DNA of 64,000 nucleotides from assembly GCF_000382185.1 (NCBI RefSeq), contig NZ_KB907784.1, forward strand, positions 2,319,633 through 2,383,632, given 5' to 3'. A model generated the notes under the pieces. That model saw only the letters and a list, made by a program, of their open reading frames with translations, was not told the origin of the DNA and did not search any database. The number at the start of each line of letters is the position of its first letter. The first letter of the stretch is position 1. Position numbers and translations under genes: made by a program. The stretch is from Bordetella sp. FB-8. GTDB taxonomy: Bacteria > Pseudomonadota > Gammaproteobacteria > Burkholderiales > Burkholderiaceae_B. Below are positions 8,486 through 18,328 of this stretch, in pieces.

Positions 8486-11400
8486 ATGCCCAAGCGTACA
8501 GACCTAAGAAGCATCCTGATCATCGGCGCCGGCCCCATCATCATCGGGCAGGCCTGCGAGTTCGACTATTCCGGCGCGCAGGCGTGCAAGGCGCTCAAGG
8601 CCGAGGGCTACCGCACCATCCTGGTCAACAGCAACCCCGCCACCATCATGACCGACCCGGAAACGGCCGATGTCACCTACATCGAGCCCATTACCTGGCA
8701 GGCGGTCGAGAAGATCATCGAGCGCGAGAAGCCCGACGCGCTGCTGCCCACCATGGGCGGCCAGACGGCGCTTAATTGCGCGCTCGATCTGGCGCGCCAC
8801 GGCGTGCTGGCCAAATACAAGGTCGAGCTGATCGGCGCCAACGAGCAGGCCATCGAAAAGGCCGAGGACCGCCAGAAATTCAAGCTGGCCATGACCGATA
8901 TCGGCCTGGAGTCGGCCAAGTCGGGCGTGGCCCACAATATGGACGAGGCCTGGGAGGTGCAAAAGCGCATCGCCATCGAAACCGGTTCCTCGGGCTTTCC
9001 CTCCGTTATCCGTCCCAGCTTCACCATGGGCGGCTCGGGCGGCGGCATCGCCTACAACCCCGAAGAATTCGAAACCATCTGCCGCCGCGGCCTGGAGGCC
9101 TCGCCCACCAGCGAGCTGCTGATCGAGGAGTCGCTCCTGGGCTGGAAGGAATTCGAAATGGAAGTGGTCCGCGACAGGGCGGACAACTGCATCATCGTCT
9201 GCTCGATCGAGAACCTCGATCCCATGGGCGTGCATACCGGCGACTCCATCACCGTCGCGCCGGCGCAGACCTTGACGGACAAGGAATACCAGATCATGCG
9301 CGACGCATCCATCGCGGTGCTGCGCGAGATCGGCGTGGATACGGGCGGCTCGAACGTGCAGTTCGCGGTCAATCCCAAGAACGGCCGCATGATCGTCATC
9401 GAGATGAACCCGCGCGTCTCGCGTTCGTCTGCACTGGCCTCCAAGGCCACGGGCTTTCCCATCGCCAAGGTTGCTGCACGCCTGGCCGTGGGCTATACGC
9501 TGGATGAGCTGCGCAACGAGATCACCGGCGGCGCCACGCCCGCCTCGTTCGAGCCCTCCATCGACTACGTGGTTACCAAGGTGCCGCGTTTCGCCTTCGA
9601 GAAATTCCCGCAGGCCGATGCGCGCCTGACCACGCAGATGAAGTCGGTGGGCGAAGTCATGGCCATCGGACGCACCTTTCAGGAATCTTTTCAGAAGGCC
9701 TTGCGCGGACTGGAAGTGGGCGTGGACGGCCTGAACCAGAAGACCACCGATCGCGAGCGTTTGCAGCTCGAACTGGGCGAACCCGGCCCCGAGCGCATCT
9801 GGTACGTGGGCGACGCCTTCGCGCAGGGCTTCACGCTCGACGAGGTGTTCGCGCTGACCAAGATCGACCCCTGGTTCCTGGCGCAGATCAAGGAAATCGT
9901 CGACATCGAGCTCGCGCTCGAGCAAAAGACGCTGGCCGACCTGGATCAGGCTACGGTGTGGGAACTGAAGCGCCGTGGTTTCTCCGACCGCCGCCTGGCG
10001 TATCTGTTGGACTCGTCCGAAGCCGAGGTGCGCAAGCTGCGCCACCAGTTCAATGTGCGCCCGGTCTACAAGCGCGTGGACACCTGCGCGGCCGAGTTCG
10101 CCACGCACACGGCCTATATGTACTCGACCTACGAGCAAGAGTGCGAAGCCGCGCCCACCGATCGCAAGAAGATCATCGTGTTGGGGGGGGGGCCCAACCG
10201 CATCGGCCAGGGCATTGAATTCGATTACTGCTGCGTCCATGCCGCCCTGGCGCTGCGCGAAGACGGTTTCGAGACCATCATGGTCAACTGCAACCCGGAA
10301 ACCGTCTCCACCGATTACGACACTTCCGACCGCCTCTATTTCGAGCCGCTCACGCTCGAAGACGTGCTCGAGATCGTGCACAAGGAAAAGCCGGTTGGCA
10401 TGATCGTGCAGTATGGCGGCCAGACGCCGCTCAAACTCGCGCGCGCGTTGGAAGCCAATGGCGTGCCCATCATCGGCACCAGCCCCGAGTCCATCGACGT
10501 GGCCGAAGATCGCGAGCGCTTCCAGAAGCTGCTGCACAAGCTCGGCTTGCGCCAGCCGCCCAACCGCACGGCGCGCACCGAGAGCGAGGCCCTGGCCCAT
10601 GCCGCCGACATTGGCTATCCGCTGGTGGTGCGCCCCAGCTACGTGCTGGGCGGCCGCGCCATGGAGATCGTGCACGAGCAGCAGGACTTGGAGCGCTACA
10701 TGCGCGAGGCCGTGAAGGTCAGCAACGATTCCCCGGTGCTGCTCGACCGTTTCCTGAATGACGCCATCGAAGTCGACGTCGACTGCCTGTCTGACGGCCA
10801 GGCCGTCTTCATCGGCGGCGTCATGGAGCACATCGAGCAGGCTGGCGTGCACTCGGGCGACTCGGCCTGCAGCCTGCCGCCATATTCGCTCTCGGCCGAC
10901 ACCATCGCCGAGATCAAGCGCCAGACGGCCGTCATGGCGCGCGCGCTGAACGTCATCGGCCTGATGAACGTGCAGTTCGCCATTCAGAACGGCGATGTCT
11001 ACGTGCTCGAAGTCAATCCGCGCGCTTCGCGCACCGTGCCCTATGTTTCCAAGGCTACCGGCCTGCAGTTGGCCAAGATCGCCGCGCGCGCCATGGCCGG
11101 CCGCACTCTTGAGCAGCAGGGCGTCACGGCCGAAGTCGTGCCTACGTACTTCTCCGTCAAGGAGGCTGTGTTCCCCTTCGTCAAGTTTCCGGGCGTAGAC
11201 ACCATCCTCGGTCCCGAGATGAAGTCCACCGGCGAAGTCATGGGTGTGGGCCAGAGCTTCGGCGAGGCCTTCGTCAAATCTCAGCTGGCCGCCGGCGTGC
11301 GTCTGCCCGAGTCCGGCACCGTGTTCATCAGCGTGAAAAACCAGGACAAGCTGCGCGCTGTCGAAGTGGCCCGAGGCCTGCATCAGCTGGGCTTCAAGCT

Positions 11401-11719
11401 CGTCGCCACGCGCGGCACCGCGGCCCATATCGAAGCAGCCGGAATTCCCGTGGTGGTGGTGAACAAGGTGGCCGAGGGGCGGCCGAACATCGTCGACATG
11501 GTCAAGAACGGCGAAGTCGCGCTGGTGATCAACACCGTAGAGGAACGCCGCAACGCCATCGCCGACTCGCGCGCCATCCGCACCCAGTCGCTCATGAACC
11601 GCGTTACGCTGTTCACCACCATCGCCGGCGCTCGCGCCGCGGTCGAGGGCATGCAATACCTGCGCCAGGGACACGGCCTGAAAGTCTATCCCTTGCAGGA
11701 ACTGCACGCCAAGCATTGA
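8486..11719 (+). CDS. carB: Carbamoyl-phosphate synthase large subunit
   Basis: The 1077-residue protein has the duplicated ATP-grasp layout of CarB. The first half begins [20 protein letters not shown] and carries out carboxyphosphate formation. The second half begins [20 protein letters not shown] (about residue 564 on) and phosphorylates carbamate. A C-terminal methylglyoxal-synthase-like allosteric domain ends the protein. It forms the heterodimer with CarA. The second half's P-loop-like motif is encoded through a run of nine G (about 10184-10192), an unusual homopolymer in an essential gene; the frame is intact as given. A putative lpxO follows after 13 bp. Confidence 0.97.
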   Translation: MPKRTDLRSILIIGAGPIIIGQACEFDYSGAQACKALKAEGYRTILVNSNPATIMTDPETADVTYIEPITWQAVEKIIEREKPDALLPTMGGQTALNCALDLARHGVLAKYKVELIGANEQAIEKAEDRQKFKLAMTDIGLESAKSGVAHNMDEAWEVQKRIAIETGSSGFPSVIRPSFTMGGSGGGIAYNPEEFETICRRGLEASPTSELLIEESLLGWKEFEMEVVRDRADNCIIVCSIENLDPMGVHTGDSITVAPAQTLTDKEYQIMRDASIAVLREIGVDTGGSNVQFAVNPKNGRMIVIEMNPRVSRSSALASKATGFPIAKVAARLAVGYTLDELRNEITGGATPASFEPSIDYVVTKVPRFAFEKFPQADARLTTQMKSVGEVMAIGRTFQESFQKALRGLEVGVDGLNQKTTDRERLQLELGEPGPERIWYVGDAFAQGFTLDEVFALTKIDPWFLAQIKEIVDIELALEQKTLADLDQATVWELKRRGFSDRRLAYLLDSSEAEVRKLRHQFNVRPVYKRVDTCAAEFATHTAYMYSTYEQECEAAPTDRKKIIVLGGGPNRIGQGIEFDYCCVHAALALREDGFETIMVNCNPETVSTDYDTSDRLYFEPLTLEDVLEIVHKEKPVGMIVQYGGQTPLKLARALEANGVPIIGTSPESIDVAEDRERFQKLLHKLGLRQPPNRTARTESEALAHAADIGYPLVVRPSYVLGGRAMEIVHEQQDLERYMREAVKVSNDSPVLLDRFLNDAIEVDVDCLSDGQAVFIGGVMEHIEQAGVHSGDSACSLPPYSLSADTIAEIKRQTAVMARALNVIGLMNVQFAIQNGDVYVLEVNPRASRTVPYVSKATGLQLAKIAARAMAGRTLEQQGVTAEVVPTYFSVKEAVFPFVKFPGVDTILGPEMKSTGEVMGVGQSFGEAFVKSQLAAGVRLPESGTVFISVKNQDKLRAVEVARGLHQLGFKLVATRGTAAHIEAAGIPVVVVNKVAEGRPNIVDMVKNGEVALVINTVEERRNAIADSRAIRTQSLMNRVTLFTTIAGARAAVEGMQYLRQGHGLKVYPLQELHAKH

Positions 11720-11732
11720 AGGTTGCCGCGCC

Positions 11733-12635
11733 ATGATCAAGTGGTTCATCCTCGCCCTTTTCGTCCTCACTGCCATCTACATTCACTATCGTGGCCGTGT
11801 GCGCCACAAGTTTTCCCGGCAGGCTCTGGACCACTCCACCTTCTTCGCGCCCATCAACACCTTCATGTATGCGTTTTCGGCCGTGCCGAACACGCCCTAT
11901 ATCGATCTGGCGCTTTTCCCGCAGCTGCAGGTCCTCAAGGACCACTGGCAGGAAATCCGCGCTGAGGCCGTCGCGTTGTTCGGCGACGGCAAGATCAAGC
12001 CTTCAGCGCAGTACAACGACGCGGGCTTCAATTCCTTCTTCAAGACCGGTTGGGGGCGCTTCTATCTCAAGTGGTACGACGAAGCGCCGCAGCCCTCCGC
12101 GCTCGAGTTCTGCCCTTACACCACCGGGCTGGTCAAGAAGATTCCCGGCGTGAAGGCCGTGCTGTTCGCGTCTCTGCCGCCGGGCGCGCGCCTGCCGCGT
12201 CACCGCGACCCCTACGGCGGTTCCTTGCGTTTTCATATGGGCCTGATCACGCCCAACGATCCGGCCTGCTTCATCGAGGTGGACGGCCAGCGCTACCACT
12301 GGCGCGACGGTGAAGCGGTGATGTTCGATGAAACCTTCATCCATTACGCCGAAAACGCCACCGACCAGAATCGCATCATCCTTTTCGCGGACATCGAGCG
12401 GCCCATGAAGTACCGCTGGACGCAGGCCGTCAACCATTTTTTCGGCGACCTGCTGCTGCGCTCGGCCGCTTCGCCCAATGAAGCCGGCGATCGCACCGGA
12501 GGCATCAATCGTATCTTCGGCACCGTCTACGCCGTACGCCGGCTCGGCAAGCGTCTCAAGCAATACAACAAGACACTCTATTACGTTGTGAAGTGGGTCC
12601 TTGTCGCGGCCATCCTGGCCTGGATATTCCTGTAA
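11733..12635 (+). CDS. lpxO: LpxO-type lipid A / aspartyl-asparaginyl beta-hydroxylase
   Basis: The 300-residue protein is a membrane-anchored Fe(II)/2-oxoglutarate dioxygenase of the aspartyl/asparaginyl beta-hydroxylase family. Hydrophobic segments lie at residues 2-17 and 283-300. The iron site is HRD in LPRHRDPYGG plus the distal His in DETFIHYAEN, and the 2-oxoglutarate-binding Arg follows in QNRIILFADIERP. This arrangement with two terminal anchors matches LpxO, which 2-hydroxylates acyl chains of lipid A at the inner membrane. It is 13 bp behind carB and probably cotranscribed. Lipid A as substrate is inferred from family similarity. Confidence 0.85.
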   Translation: MIKWFILALFVLTAIYIHYRGRVRHKFSRQALDHSTFFAPINTFMYAFSAVPNTPYIDLALFPQLQVLKDHWQEIRAEAVALFGDGKIKPSAQYNDAGFNSFFKTGWGRFYLKWYDEAPQPSALEFCPYTTGLVKKIPGVKAVLFASLPPGARLPRHRDPYGGSLRFHMGLITPNDPACFIEVDGQRYHWRDGEAVMFDETFIHYAENATDQNRIILFADIERPMKYRWTQAVNHFFGDLLLRSAASPNEAGDRTGGINRIFGTVYAVRRLGKRLKQYNKTLYYVVKWVLVAAILAWIFL

Positions 12636-12693
12636 GCCGGCGCCTTGCGCAATACCTGGCCGGCAACCGGCTTTCTCTGGGCGGGACTTTCCA

Positions 12694-13461
12694 ATGAAGC
12701 GTGTTTTTATCACTGGTGCCAGCAGTGGCCTGGGCCTGGCATTGGCCAAGCGTTATGCGGCCGACGGCGCCAGCCTCGGGCTGGTCGGACGCCGCGGCCA
12801 TGTGCTGCGCGAGCTGGCCGAGTCCCTGCCCGGGCAGCACCGTTGTTACGCCCTGGACGTGCGCGACCGGGACATCCTGCACGCCGCGGCCCATGACTTC
12901 ATCGCCCGCGGCGAAGGCCGCGTCGACGCAGTGATCGCCAGCGCCGGTATTAGCGCCGGCACGATAACCGGTGAGACCGCCGACCATGCCGTGTTTCAGT
13001 CCATCGTCGAAACCAATCTGCTGGCAACGCTCGCCACTTTCGAACCTTTCGTCGCGCCCATGCGCGAGGCAAAGGCGGGGCGTCTGGTGGGTATGGCCAG
13101 CGTAGCCGGCATCCGCGGACTGCCCGGCGCGGGAGCCTACAGCGCTTCCAAGGCGGCGGTGGCGGTCTATTGCGAAAGCCTGCGGCTCGAACTCGCAGAC
13201 AGCGGCGTGCGCGTGGTGACGATCGCACCCGGTTATATCGATACGCCGATGACGCAGCACAATCCCTATCGCATGCCGTTCCTGATGCCGGTCGATGCGT
13301 TTGCCGAAAAAGCGCACGCTGCCATCGAGCGTGGCGTGTCGTATACGGTGATTCCCTGGCAAATGGGTGTGGTGGCCAAGCTTATGCGCCTGCTGCCCGA
13401 TGCCGTCTACGATCGCCTGGCGCGCAATGCGCCGCGCAAACCTAGGTCGATGGATTCGTAA
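12694..13461 (+). CDS. SDR family oxidoreductase
   Basis: The 255-residue protein is a classical short-chain dehydrogenase with TGASSGLGLALA at residues 6-17 (nucleotide binding) and the YSASK catalytic Tyr-Lys pair. The ATG at 12694 is chosen because the conserved beta-strand MKRVFITGASS starts there; the open frame extends further upstream without family similarity. The C-terminal LMRLLPDAVYDRL stretch resembles SDRs linked to lipid or cell-envelope functions. It lies 58 bp after lpxO, so it may act on the same class of substrate, but that is inference. Confidence 0.85.
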   Translation: MKRVFITGASSGLGLALAKRYAADGASLGLVGRRGHVLRELAESLPGQHRCYALDVRDRDILHAAAHDFIARGEGRVDAVIASAGISAGTITGETADHAVFQSIVETNLLATLATFEPFVAPMREAKAGRLVGMASVAGIRGLPGAGAYSASKAAVAVYCESLRLELADSGVRVVTIAPGYIDTPMTQHNPYRMPFLMPVDAFAEKAHAAIERGVSYTVIPWQMGVVAKLMRLLPDAVYDRLARNAPRKPRSMDS

Positions 13462-13537
13462 GCCGCATCGCCGCCACTTAGGCGCCTGCGCGCTTTACGC
13501 CCGTGGTGGGCGATGCGCTCAGTATCGCAAATCGTCG

Positions 13538-14179
13538 TCAGACCACACCGTCGCGCGCGGGTTCGGCGATATGGCTGTCGTCGCCCCAGTCCAGCACGTG
13601 CCAGCCTCCGTCATCGACGCACACGCGGTTGATTGCGGCGTTGGCCATCCTGGTGTGGCGCGGTTCGCTCAGCGCGATGCCGTTGGCCCGGCGCCAGATG
13701 ATGTCCAGTGCGCCCCCGTGAGTCACCACCAGGACGCGATGGCCCGTATGGCGCCGGGCCAGCGCTTCGATGGTGTATAGAACGCGGCTATTGAACCCAC
13801 CGAGGCTTTCGCCGCCCTTGAGTACGCGATCGGGATCGCGGCTGCGCCAGGCGGCGGCCGCTTCGGGTGCGGTCTGGTCCAGGGTCTCGTATTGCAGGCC
13901 TTCGAGAACGCCGAAGTTGCGCTCGCGTATGCCGTGCTCGATATGCACAGGCAGACCTGTGGCTGCGCTCACGGCCTGGGCCGTGGCGCGCGCGCGCCGC
14001 AGGTCGCTGCTGTAGAGCGCGGCGAAGGGAATCAGCATCGCGTCCTCGCGCAGGCGCCGGGCCAGGCGGGCAGCCTGACTCAGGCCCGTGTCGTTCAGGG
14101 GGATGTCCTGCCAGCCCTGCAGGCGTCTTTCGCGGTTCCAGTCGGTTTCGCCGTGGCGGACGAACCAGAATTCAGACAT
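13538..14179 (-). CDS. Histidine phosphatase (phosphoglycerate mutase-like) family protein
   Basis: The 213-residue protein starts MSEFWFVRHGETDWN, carrying the RHGE phospho-histidine motif. It also has the second catalytic Glu region (RERNFGVLEG) and the distal His in VVTHGGALD. Family members are phosphatases of sugar phosphates or other small phosphoesters, or cofactor-dependent mutases; the length fits a phosphatase. A TTG five codons upstream is possible, but the ATG at 14179 is preferred. It is 28 bp downstream of the FlxA-like gene and converges on the SDR. Confidence 0.88.
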   Translation of the reverse strand: MSEFWFVRHGETDWNRERRLQGWQDIPLNDTGLSQAARLARRLREDAMLIPFAALYSSDLRRARATAQAVSAATGLPVHIEHGIRERNFGVLEGLQYETLDQTAPEAAAAWRSRDPDRVLKGGESLGGFNSRVLYTIEALARRHTGHRVLVVTHGGALDIIWRRANGIALSEPRHTRMANAAINRVCVDDGGWHVLDWGDDSHIAEPARDGVV

Positions 14180-14207
14180 CGGTGATACAGGCAAGTCGGG
14201 GCCGCCA

Positions 14208-14699
14208 TCAGGCGGTTGCGGAACCCGTGCCCGACTGCGATTGCAGTTCCTGGATCTGGGCTTCGAGCGTGGTTTCCTGGGAGGAGAGCGCGGCGATCTG
14301 GCCGCCCGTGGCGTTGCTGCTCGTGCTGGTCGACGTGCTGCTGTTCGACTGCAATGCCTGGATCTGGGCCATGATGGCCTGCAGTTCGGCTTCGAGCTGC
14401 TGCAGTTCCGCGGTGGCGGTGTCCGAGGACGAGCCGCCGCCCTTCGAAGCCTTGGCGGCGCCTCCGCCGCTGGACGAGCTACCCGCCGCGCCGTTTACCG
14501 GGCTGGCGCTTGAGGCGCCGCCAGCCGAGGCGACGCCCCCGGTCAGCTGTATGCCTTGCTGCACGGGCGTGGCGGAAGCGGCATTGACTTGCACGGCCGA
14601 TTCCATTGAGGCATTTTTCTTTGGCGCAGGCTCGAAAAGCCTCGCAGCGCTGGACAGTACGGATACCACGGCAGAGATCGGCGAGATGGACAGGGACAT
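14208..14699 (-). CDS. FlxA-like, Ser/Gly-rich coiled-coil protein
   Basis: This 163-residue protein has low-complexity Ser/Gly/Ala segments (about residues 55-95 and 118-132) flanking two Gln/Leu-rich amphipathic helices (ELQQLEAELQAIMAQIQAL and QETTLEAQIQELQSQ). The pattern resembles FlxA-family proteins, whose E. coli member is expressed with flagellar genes. No catalytic motif is present. A GGAG about 9 bp before the ATG supports translation. A longer open frame on the opposite strand lacks any recognisable domain. Function is unknown; the FlxA link is weak. Confidence 0.55.
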   Translation of the reverse strand: MSLSISPISAVVSVLSSAARLFEPAPKKNASMESAVQVNAASATPVQQGIQLTGGVASAGGASSASPVNGAAGSSSSGGGAAKASKGGGSSSDTATAELQQLEAELQAIMAQIQALQSNSSTSTSTSSNATGGQIAALSSQETTLEAQIQELQSQSGTGSATA

Positions 14700-14821
14700 G
14701 ATGACGACTCCGTCGGAGTAAAACGGCTAGCGCCCGTAAGCCGGGCGCCCGATGCGTGTATTGTTGCCCCGGTTATGGGCCACGTCTACACTTGAAATAA
14801 TTATTTCATTTGAGTCAGTGT

Positions 14822-16144
14822 ATGTCCAATCGTGCCACCTACTTCCCCACCTGGCGCCGTGTCGAGGCAGTCGCTTCGGATGCCGTTGTCGCGCCTGACG
14901 AGAAACTGTCGGGCGCGCGCACCCTGGTTATGGGCGCCCAGCATGTGGTCGCCATGTTCGGCTCCACGGTGCTGGCGCCGCTGCTCATGGGTTTCAACCC
15001 CAGCCTGTGCCTACTCATGTCGGGCGTGGGCACCCTGATCTTCTTTCTTTTTGTCGGCGGTCGGGTCCCCAGCTACTTGGGGTCCAGCTTCGGTTTCATC
15101 GGCGGGGTCATCGTCGCCACCGGCTACACGGGCAACGGTCCGAACCCCAATATCGGCGTGGCGCTGGGCGGCATCATGGCCTGCGGCCTGGCGTATGTGC
15201 TGATCGGGCTTGTTGTTTGGGCCGCCGATGCCCGATCGAACAAAGGTTCCGACTGGATCGAAGTCCTGATGCCGCCGGTGGTCACAGGAGCGGTGGTGGC
15301 CGTGATCGGCCTGAATCTCGCACCCCTGGCGGCCAAGAACGCCATGGGACACGGCAGCTTCGATACGGCCATGGCTTTGGTCACCCTACTCTGCGTGGGC
15401 GGGGTGGCCGTGTTCACCCGCGGCATGGCGCAGCGCCTGCTGATCCTGCTTGGCCTGATTCTGGCATGCATCATCTATGTGCTGTGCGCCAACGTCCTGG
15501 GGCTGGGCAGGCCCATGGACTTCTCCAATGTGGTCAGCGCGGCCTGGCTCGGTCTACCTGTGTTGGCCACGCCGGTTTTCCACGCCAGCGCCATGGGTCT
15601 GATCGTGCCGGTGGTCGTCATCCTGGTGGCGGAAAACCTCGGCCACGTGAAGGCGGTCAGCGCCATGACCGGACAGAATCTGGACCGCTACCTGGGCCGG
15701 GCCTTCGTGGGCGACGGCTTGGCCACCCTCGTATCGGCCGCGGTGGGCGGAACGGGCGTCACCACCTACGCCGAGAACATCGGCGTCATGGCGGCTACCC
15801 GCATCTACTCGACCCTCATATTCGTGGTGGCGGCGCTGATCGCCGTGGTGCTGGGTTTCTCGCCCAAGTTCGGTGCCCTGATCCAGGCCATACCCGGCCC
15901 GGTACTGGGTGGCATGTCCGTCGTAGTGTTCGGACTGATCGCCGTGACGGGCGCGCGCATATGGGTGGTCAATCGTGTCGATTTTTCCGACAACCGCAAT
16001 CTCATCGTGGCCGCGGTCACGATGGTGTTCGGCGCAGGCGATTTCACGGTCAGGCTGGGCAGCTTCGTGCTGGGCGGCATCGGCACCGCGACTTTCGGCG
16101 CCATCCTGCTGCATGCCTTCCTGCGACTGCGCAAAAAAGCCTAA
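14822..16144 (+). CDS. NCS2 family uracil/xanthine permease
   Basis: The 440-residue integral membrane protein has about 14 hydrophobic segments and NCS2 signatures: GAQHVVAMFGSTVLAPLLMG early, VAENLGHVKAVSAMTGQN in the substrate-binding TM8, and GGTGVTTYAENIGVMAATR in TM10. These are closest to uracil permeases of the UraA/RutG type. It would import uracil or a related pyrimidine by proton symport, complementing the carAB de novo route nearby. The ATG at 14822 is preferred over an upstream TTG at 14810. A strong terminator follows. Confidence 0.85.
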   Translation: MSNRATYFPTWRRVEAVASDAVVAPDEKLSGARTLVMGAQHVVAMFGSTVLAPLLMGFNPSLCLLMSGVGTLIFFLFVGGRVPSYLGSSFGFIGGVIVATGYTGNGPNPNIGVALGGIMACGLAYVLIGLVVWAADARSNKGSDWIEVLMPPVVTGAVVAVIGLNLAPLAAKNAMGHGSFDTAMALVTLLCVGGVAVFTRGMAQRLLILLGLILACIIYVLCANVLGLGRPMDFSNVVSAAWLGLPVLATPVFHASAMGLIVPVVVILVAENLGHVKAVSAMTGQNLDRYLGRAFVGDGLATLVSAAVGGTGVTTYAENIGVMAATRIYSTLIFVVAALIAVVLGFSPKFGALIQAIPGPVLGGMSVVVFGLIAVTGARIWVVNRVDFSDNRNLIVAAVTMVFGAGDFTVRLGSFVLGGIGTATFGAILLHAFLRLRKKA

Positions 16145-16191
16145 ATCCTTGCAATTCCCGGTGTTTTTGACCACAATACGCCTAACGAATG

Positions 16192-16225
16192 CCCCGGCTC
16201 ATGCCTGAGCCGGGGTTTTATTTTT
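16192..16225 (+). terminator. Rho-independent terminator after the NCS2 permease
   Basis: A perfect 10-bp stem (16192-16201 with 16206-16215) with a TGCC loop is followed by TTTTATTTTT. It ends the permease transcript ahead of greA. Confidence 0.93.
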
Positions 16226-16315
16226 GCCTGCGCTTTCGCTTCGGTGTCGCTCCTTCGGTATCGACCCTTAGCGAGCGCCGGCCCAATCATTGATTATCGA
16301 AAGTCCGGAACCACC

Positions 16316-16795
16316 ATGGCTGCCATTCCTTTGACCTCGCGCGGCGTCGAGCGCCTGAACCAAGAATTGCATAGGCTCAAGACCGTCGAGCGCCCCGCCG
16401 TCATCAACGCCATCGCCGAGGCGCGCGCTCAGGGCGATCTGTCTGAAAACGCCGAATACGAAGCCGCCCGCGAACGCCAGGGCTTCATCGAGGGCCGTAT
16501 CGCCGAACTGGAAGGCACCTTGTCCAATGCCCAGGTCATCGATCCCACCGCCCTTAAGAACACCGACGGCCGTGTCGTCTTCGGTGCCACGGTCGAGATC
16601 GAAGATCTCGAATCGGGCGACCGTCTGGCATACCAGATCGTGGGCGATGCCGAATCCGACATCAAGGCCAGCCTGATCTCCGTTTCCAGTCCTGTGGCCC
16701 GCGCCCTGATCGGCAAGTCCGAAGGCGACGTGGTCGAAGTCCGCGCGCCCTCCGGTGTGCGTGAATACGAGGTTATCGGGGTGCGCTACGTGTAA
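16316..16795 (+). CDS. greA: Transcription elongation factor GreA
   Basis: The 159-residue protein has the N-terminal antiparallel coiled coil (about residues 8-76) with the conserved [14 protein letters not shown] region carrying the acidic tip. The C-terminal FKBP-like domain follows ([33 protein letters not shown]). GreA stimulates transcript cleavage by backtracked RNA polymerase. The start at 16316 ([12 protein letters not shown]) is set by family similarity; 24 upstream in-frame residues do not match. It is flanked by terminators on both sides, so it forms its own unit. Confidence 0.96.
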   Translation: MAAIPLTSRGVERLNQELHRLKTVERPAVINAIAEARAQGDLSENAEYEAARERQGFIEGRIAELEGTLSNAQVIDPTALKNTDGRVVFGATVEIEDLESGDRLAYQIVGDAESDIKASLISVSSPVARALIGKSEGDVVEVRAPSGVREYEVIGVRYV

Positions 16796-16828
16796 AAAAA
16801 GCGAGGACACAGTCCTCGCTCGGGTTTT
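16793..16828. terminator. Bidirectional terminator between greA and yhbY
   Basis: A perfect 9-bp stem (16800-16808 with 16812-16820) and ACA loop is preceded by seven A and followed by CGGGTTTT. It can end both greA (plus) and yhbY (minus) transcripts. Confidence 0.85.
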
Positions 16829-16888
16829 GCAAAGGGCGCACTGCCACTCGGCGCTGCTGGTGGTAAATGCCGGCCGGGCGCGCGTGCC

Positions 16889-17497
16889 TCAGGATTTCTT
16901 GAAGGCGCGCACCGTCTTCTGTCCTGCTGACGGCCCGCGGCGGGTGCCGGCCCTCAGGCTGAGTGCGCTGCCGGATCGGCGCGGAACGCCATGCGAAGCG
17001 GATGTCGAGGCCGTCTTGCGGGTGCCGGGCCGTGGCGGCTTGCCCGCCTGTTGCATAGCGCGGGGAGGTTCCTGCGCCTCGGGTTCGGCGGCCTTGCGGC
17101 GCGGCGTCCTGGCCAGCTTCTTGCCTTCGGCTGCCATTTTCTTGGGCGTGTGCGGCTCCGAGGCCTTGCGCTTGACGGGCTTGGCGGCTTGTTCCGGGCG
17201 AGCCGTGGGCGCGGGTTTGTGCGCCGAAGGGCGGTAGAGAATGAAGAGTTTGCCCAGATGGTGCACCGGCGCGCAGGACAGTGCCTCGCAGATGTCGGCC
17301 AGCAGGGCTTCACGGGTTTCGCGGTCTTCGCCGCCAGCGCGCACCTTGATCAGGCCGTGCGTAGTGAGCGCCAGGTCGATTTCCTTGAGCACGGCGTCCG
17401 ACAGGCCCTTGTCGCCGATCAGCACGACGGGTTTCAGGGAATGCGCCGCCGAACGCAGGTCGCTGCGCTCGCGAGAGGTGAGTTCTAATATAGGCAT
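16889..17497 (-). CDS. yhbY: YhbY/CRM-domain ribosome-associated RNA-binding protein with long basic tail
   Basis: Residues 1-95 form a CRS1/YhbY (CRM) domain: [26 protein letters not shown], then the conserved [24 protein letters not shown]. coli YhbY binds pre-50S particles and has about 97 residues. Here about 105 extra residues follow, dominated by Lys, Arg, Pro and Ala, and predicted disordered. The start ATG (17497) is 18 bp from the rlmE start on the other strand, so the two 23S-related genes share a divergent control region, a conserved neighbourhood. A larger overlapping open frame upstream is an rlmE shadow. Confidence 0.9.
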   Translation of the reverse strand: MPILELTSRERSDLRSAAHSLKPVVLIGDKGLSDAVLKEIDLALTTHGLIKVRAGGEDRETREALLADICEALSCAPVHHLGKLFILYRPSAHKPAPTARPEQAAKPVKRKASEPHTPKKMAAEGKKLARTPRRKAAEPEAQEPPRAMQQAGKPPRPGTRKTASTSASHGVPRRSGSALSLRAGTRRGPSAGQKTVRAFKKS

Positions 17498-17515
17498 TGC
17501 CGAATTGTACGCATA

Positions 17516-18148
17516 ATGGCCAAGAATAAATTCTCCAAAGACTGGATCCACCAGCACATTAACGACCCCTACGTGAAGCTGGCTCAGCAGAAGGGTTACC
17601 GGGCGCGGGCGGCCTTCAAGCTGATCGAGATCCTTGATGTTGAAAAGCTGATGCGGCGCGGCGACGTGGTGGTCGATCTGGGTTCGGCGCCGGGCAGTTG
17701 GTCGCAGGTGGCGCGCGAGCGCCTGGCCGGGCCAGGCGGCGTGGTGGACGGGCGCATCATCGCCCTGGACATCTTGCCCATGGAACCCGTGGCCGGCGTG
17801 GAATTCATCTTGGGAGACTTTCGCGAGGACGCAATGCTGCGCCAGCTCGAAGAAAAAGTCGGTACCCATGCGGTGGACCTTGTAATTTCCGACATGGCCC
17901 CCAATCTGTCCGGAGTGGGGGTGGCCGATTCGGCCCGGATGCAGCACCTTTGTGATCTGGCACTGGAATTTTCCTGCGCCCACTTGAAACCCGAAGGCGC
18001 CCTGATCGTCAAGGCCTTCCACGGCAGTGGGTTCTCGCAGATCGTCGAGTCCTTCAAGCAGCGTTTTCGCCGGGTGGTGGAGCGCAAGCCCAAGGCCTCG
18101 CGCGACAAATCCGCGGAAACCTTCCTCGTGGGCAGGACCTTGAAATGA
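17516..18148 (+). CDS. rlmE: 23S rRNA 2'-O-methyltransferase RlmE (FtsJ/RrmJ)
   Basis: The 210-residue SAM-dependent methyltransferase has the SAM-binding motif [16 protein letters not shown] (residues 51-66). Its catalytic K-D-K-E tetrad is at K35, D126, K166 and E201, aligned with E. coli K38, D124, K164 and E199. It methylates U2552 (E. coli numbering) of 23S rRNA on the 50S subunit. It precedes ftsH, the same order as in E. coli, with a 180-bp gap. Confidence 0.97.
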   Translation: MAKNKFSKDWIHQHINDPYVKLAQQKGYRARAAFKLIEILDVEKLMRRGDVVVDLGSAPGSWSQVARERLAGPGGVVDGRIIALDILPMEPVAGVEFILGDFREDAMLRQLEEKVGTHAVDLVISDMAPNLSGVGVADSARMQHLCDLALEFSCAHLKPEGALIVKAFHGSGFSQIVESFKQRFRRVVERKPKASRDKSAETFLVGRTLK

Positions 18149-18328
18149 CGGGCGGGCAATCGGGCTTGCAGTCGGAAGAAACGCGATCCCTTGCGACAGA
18201 GTAGAATGGGACGTTTCAATACATCATTTAAGTCGTTGTTAAGTTCGTCGTCGCAACGACCCGTCGATACAACGATATTACGCTGGGCTCGCATCACAGG
18301 CGGGAGCGAGCCGCGCAGGAGATAGGCC

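Noticed and set aside
8504..11776. A 1090-codon open frame on the minus strand opposite carB
   Set aside because: It is the antisense frame of a conserved high-GC gene; it has no domain, is Asp/His/Gln-rich as expected from reversed codons, and carB is unmistakable.
13867..14721. A 284-codon plus-strand frame opposite the FlxA-like and phosphatase genes
   Set aside because: No recognisable domain; it spans two genes on the other strand whose proteins have real features (RHGE motif, amphipathic helices).
17498..18022. Upstream extension of the yhbY frame by 175 codons
   Set aside because: It runs antisense through rlmE; the CRM domain begins at the ATG at 17497.
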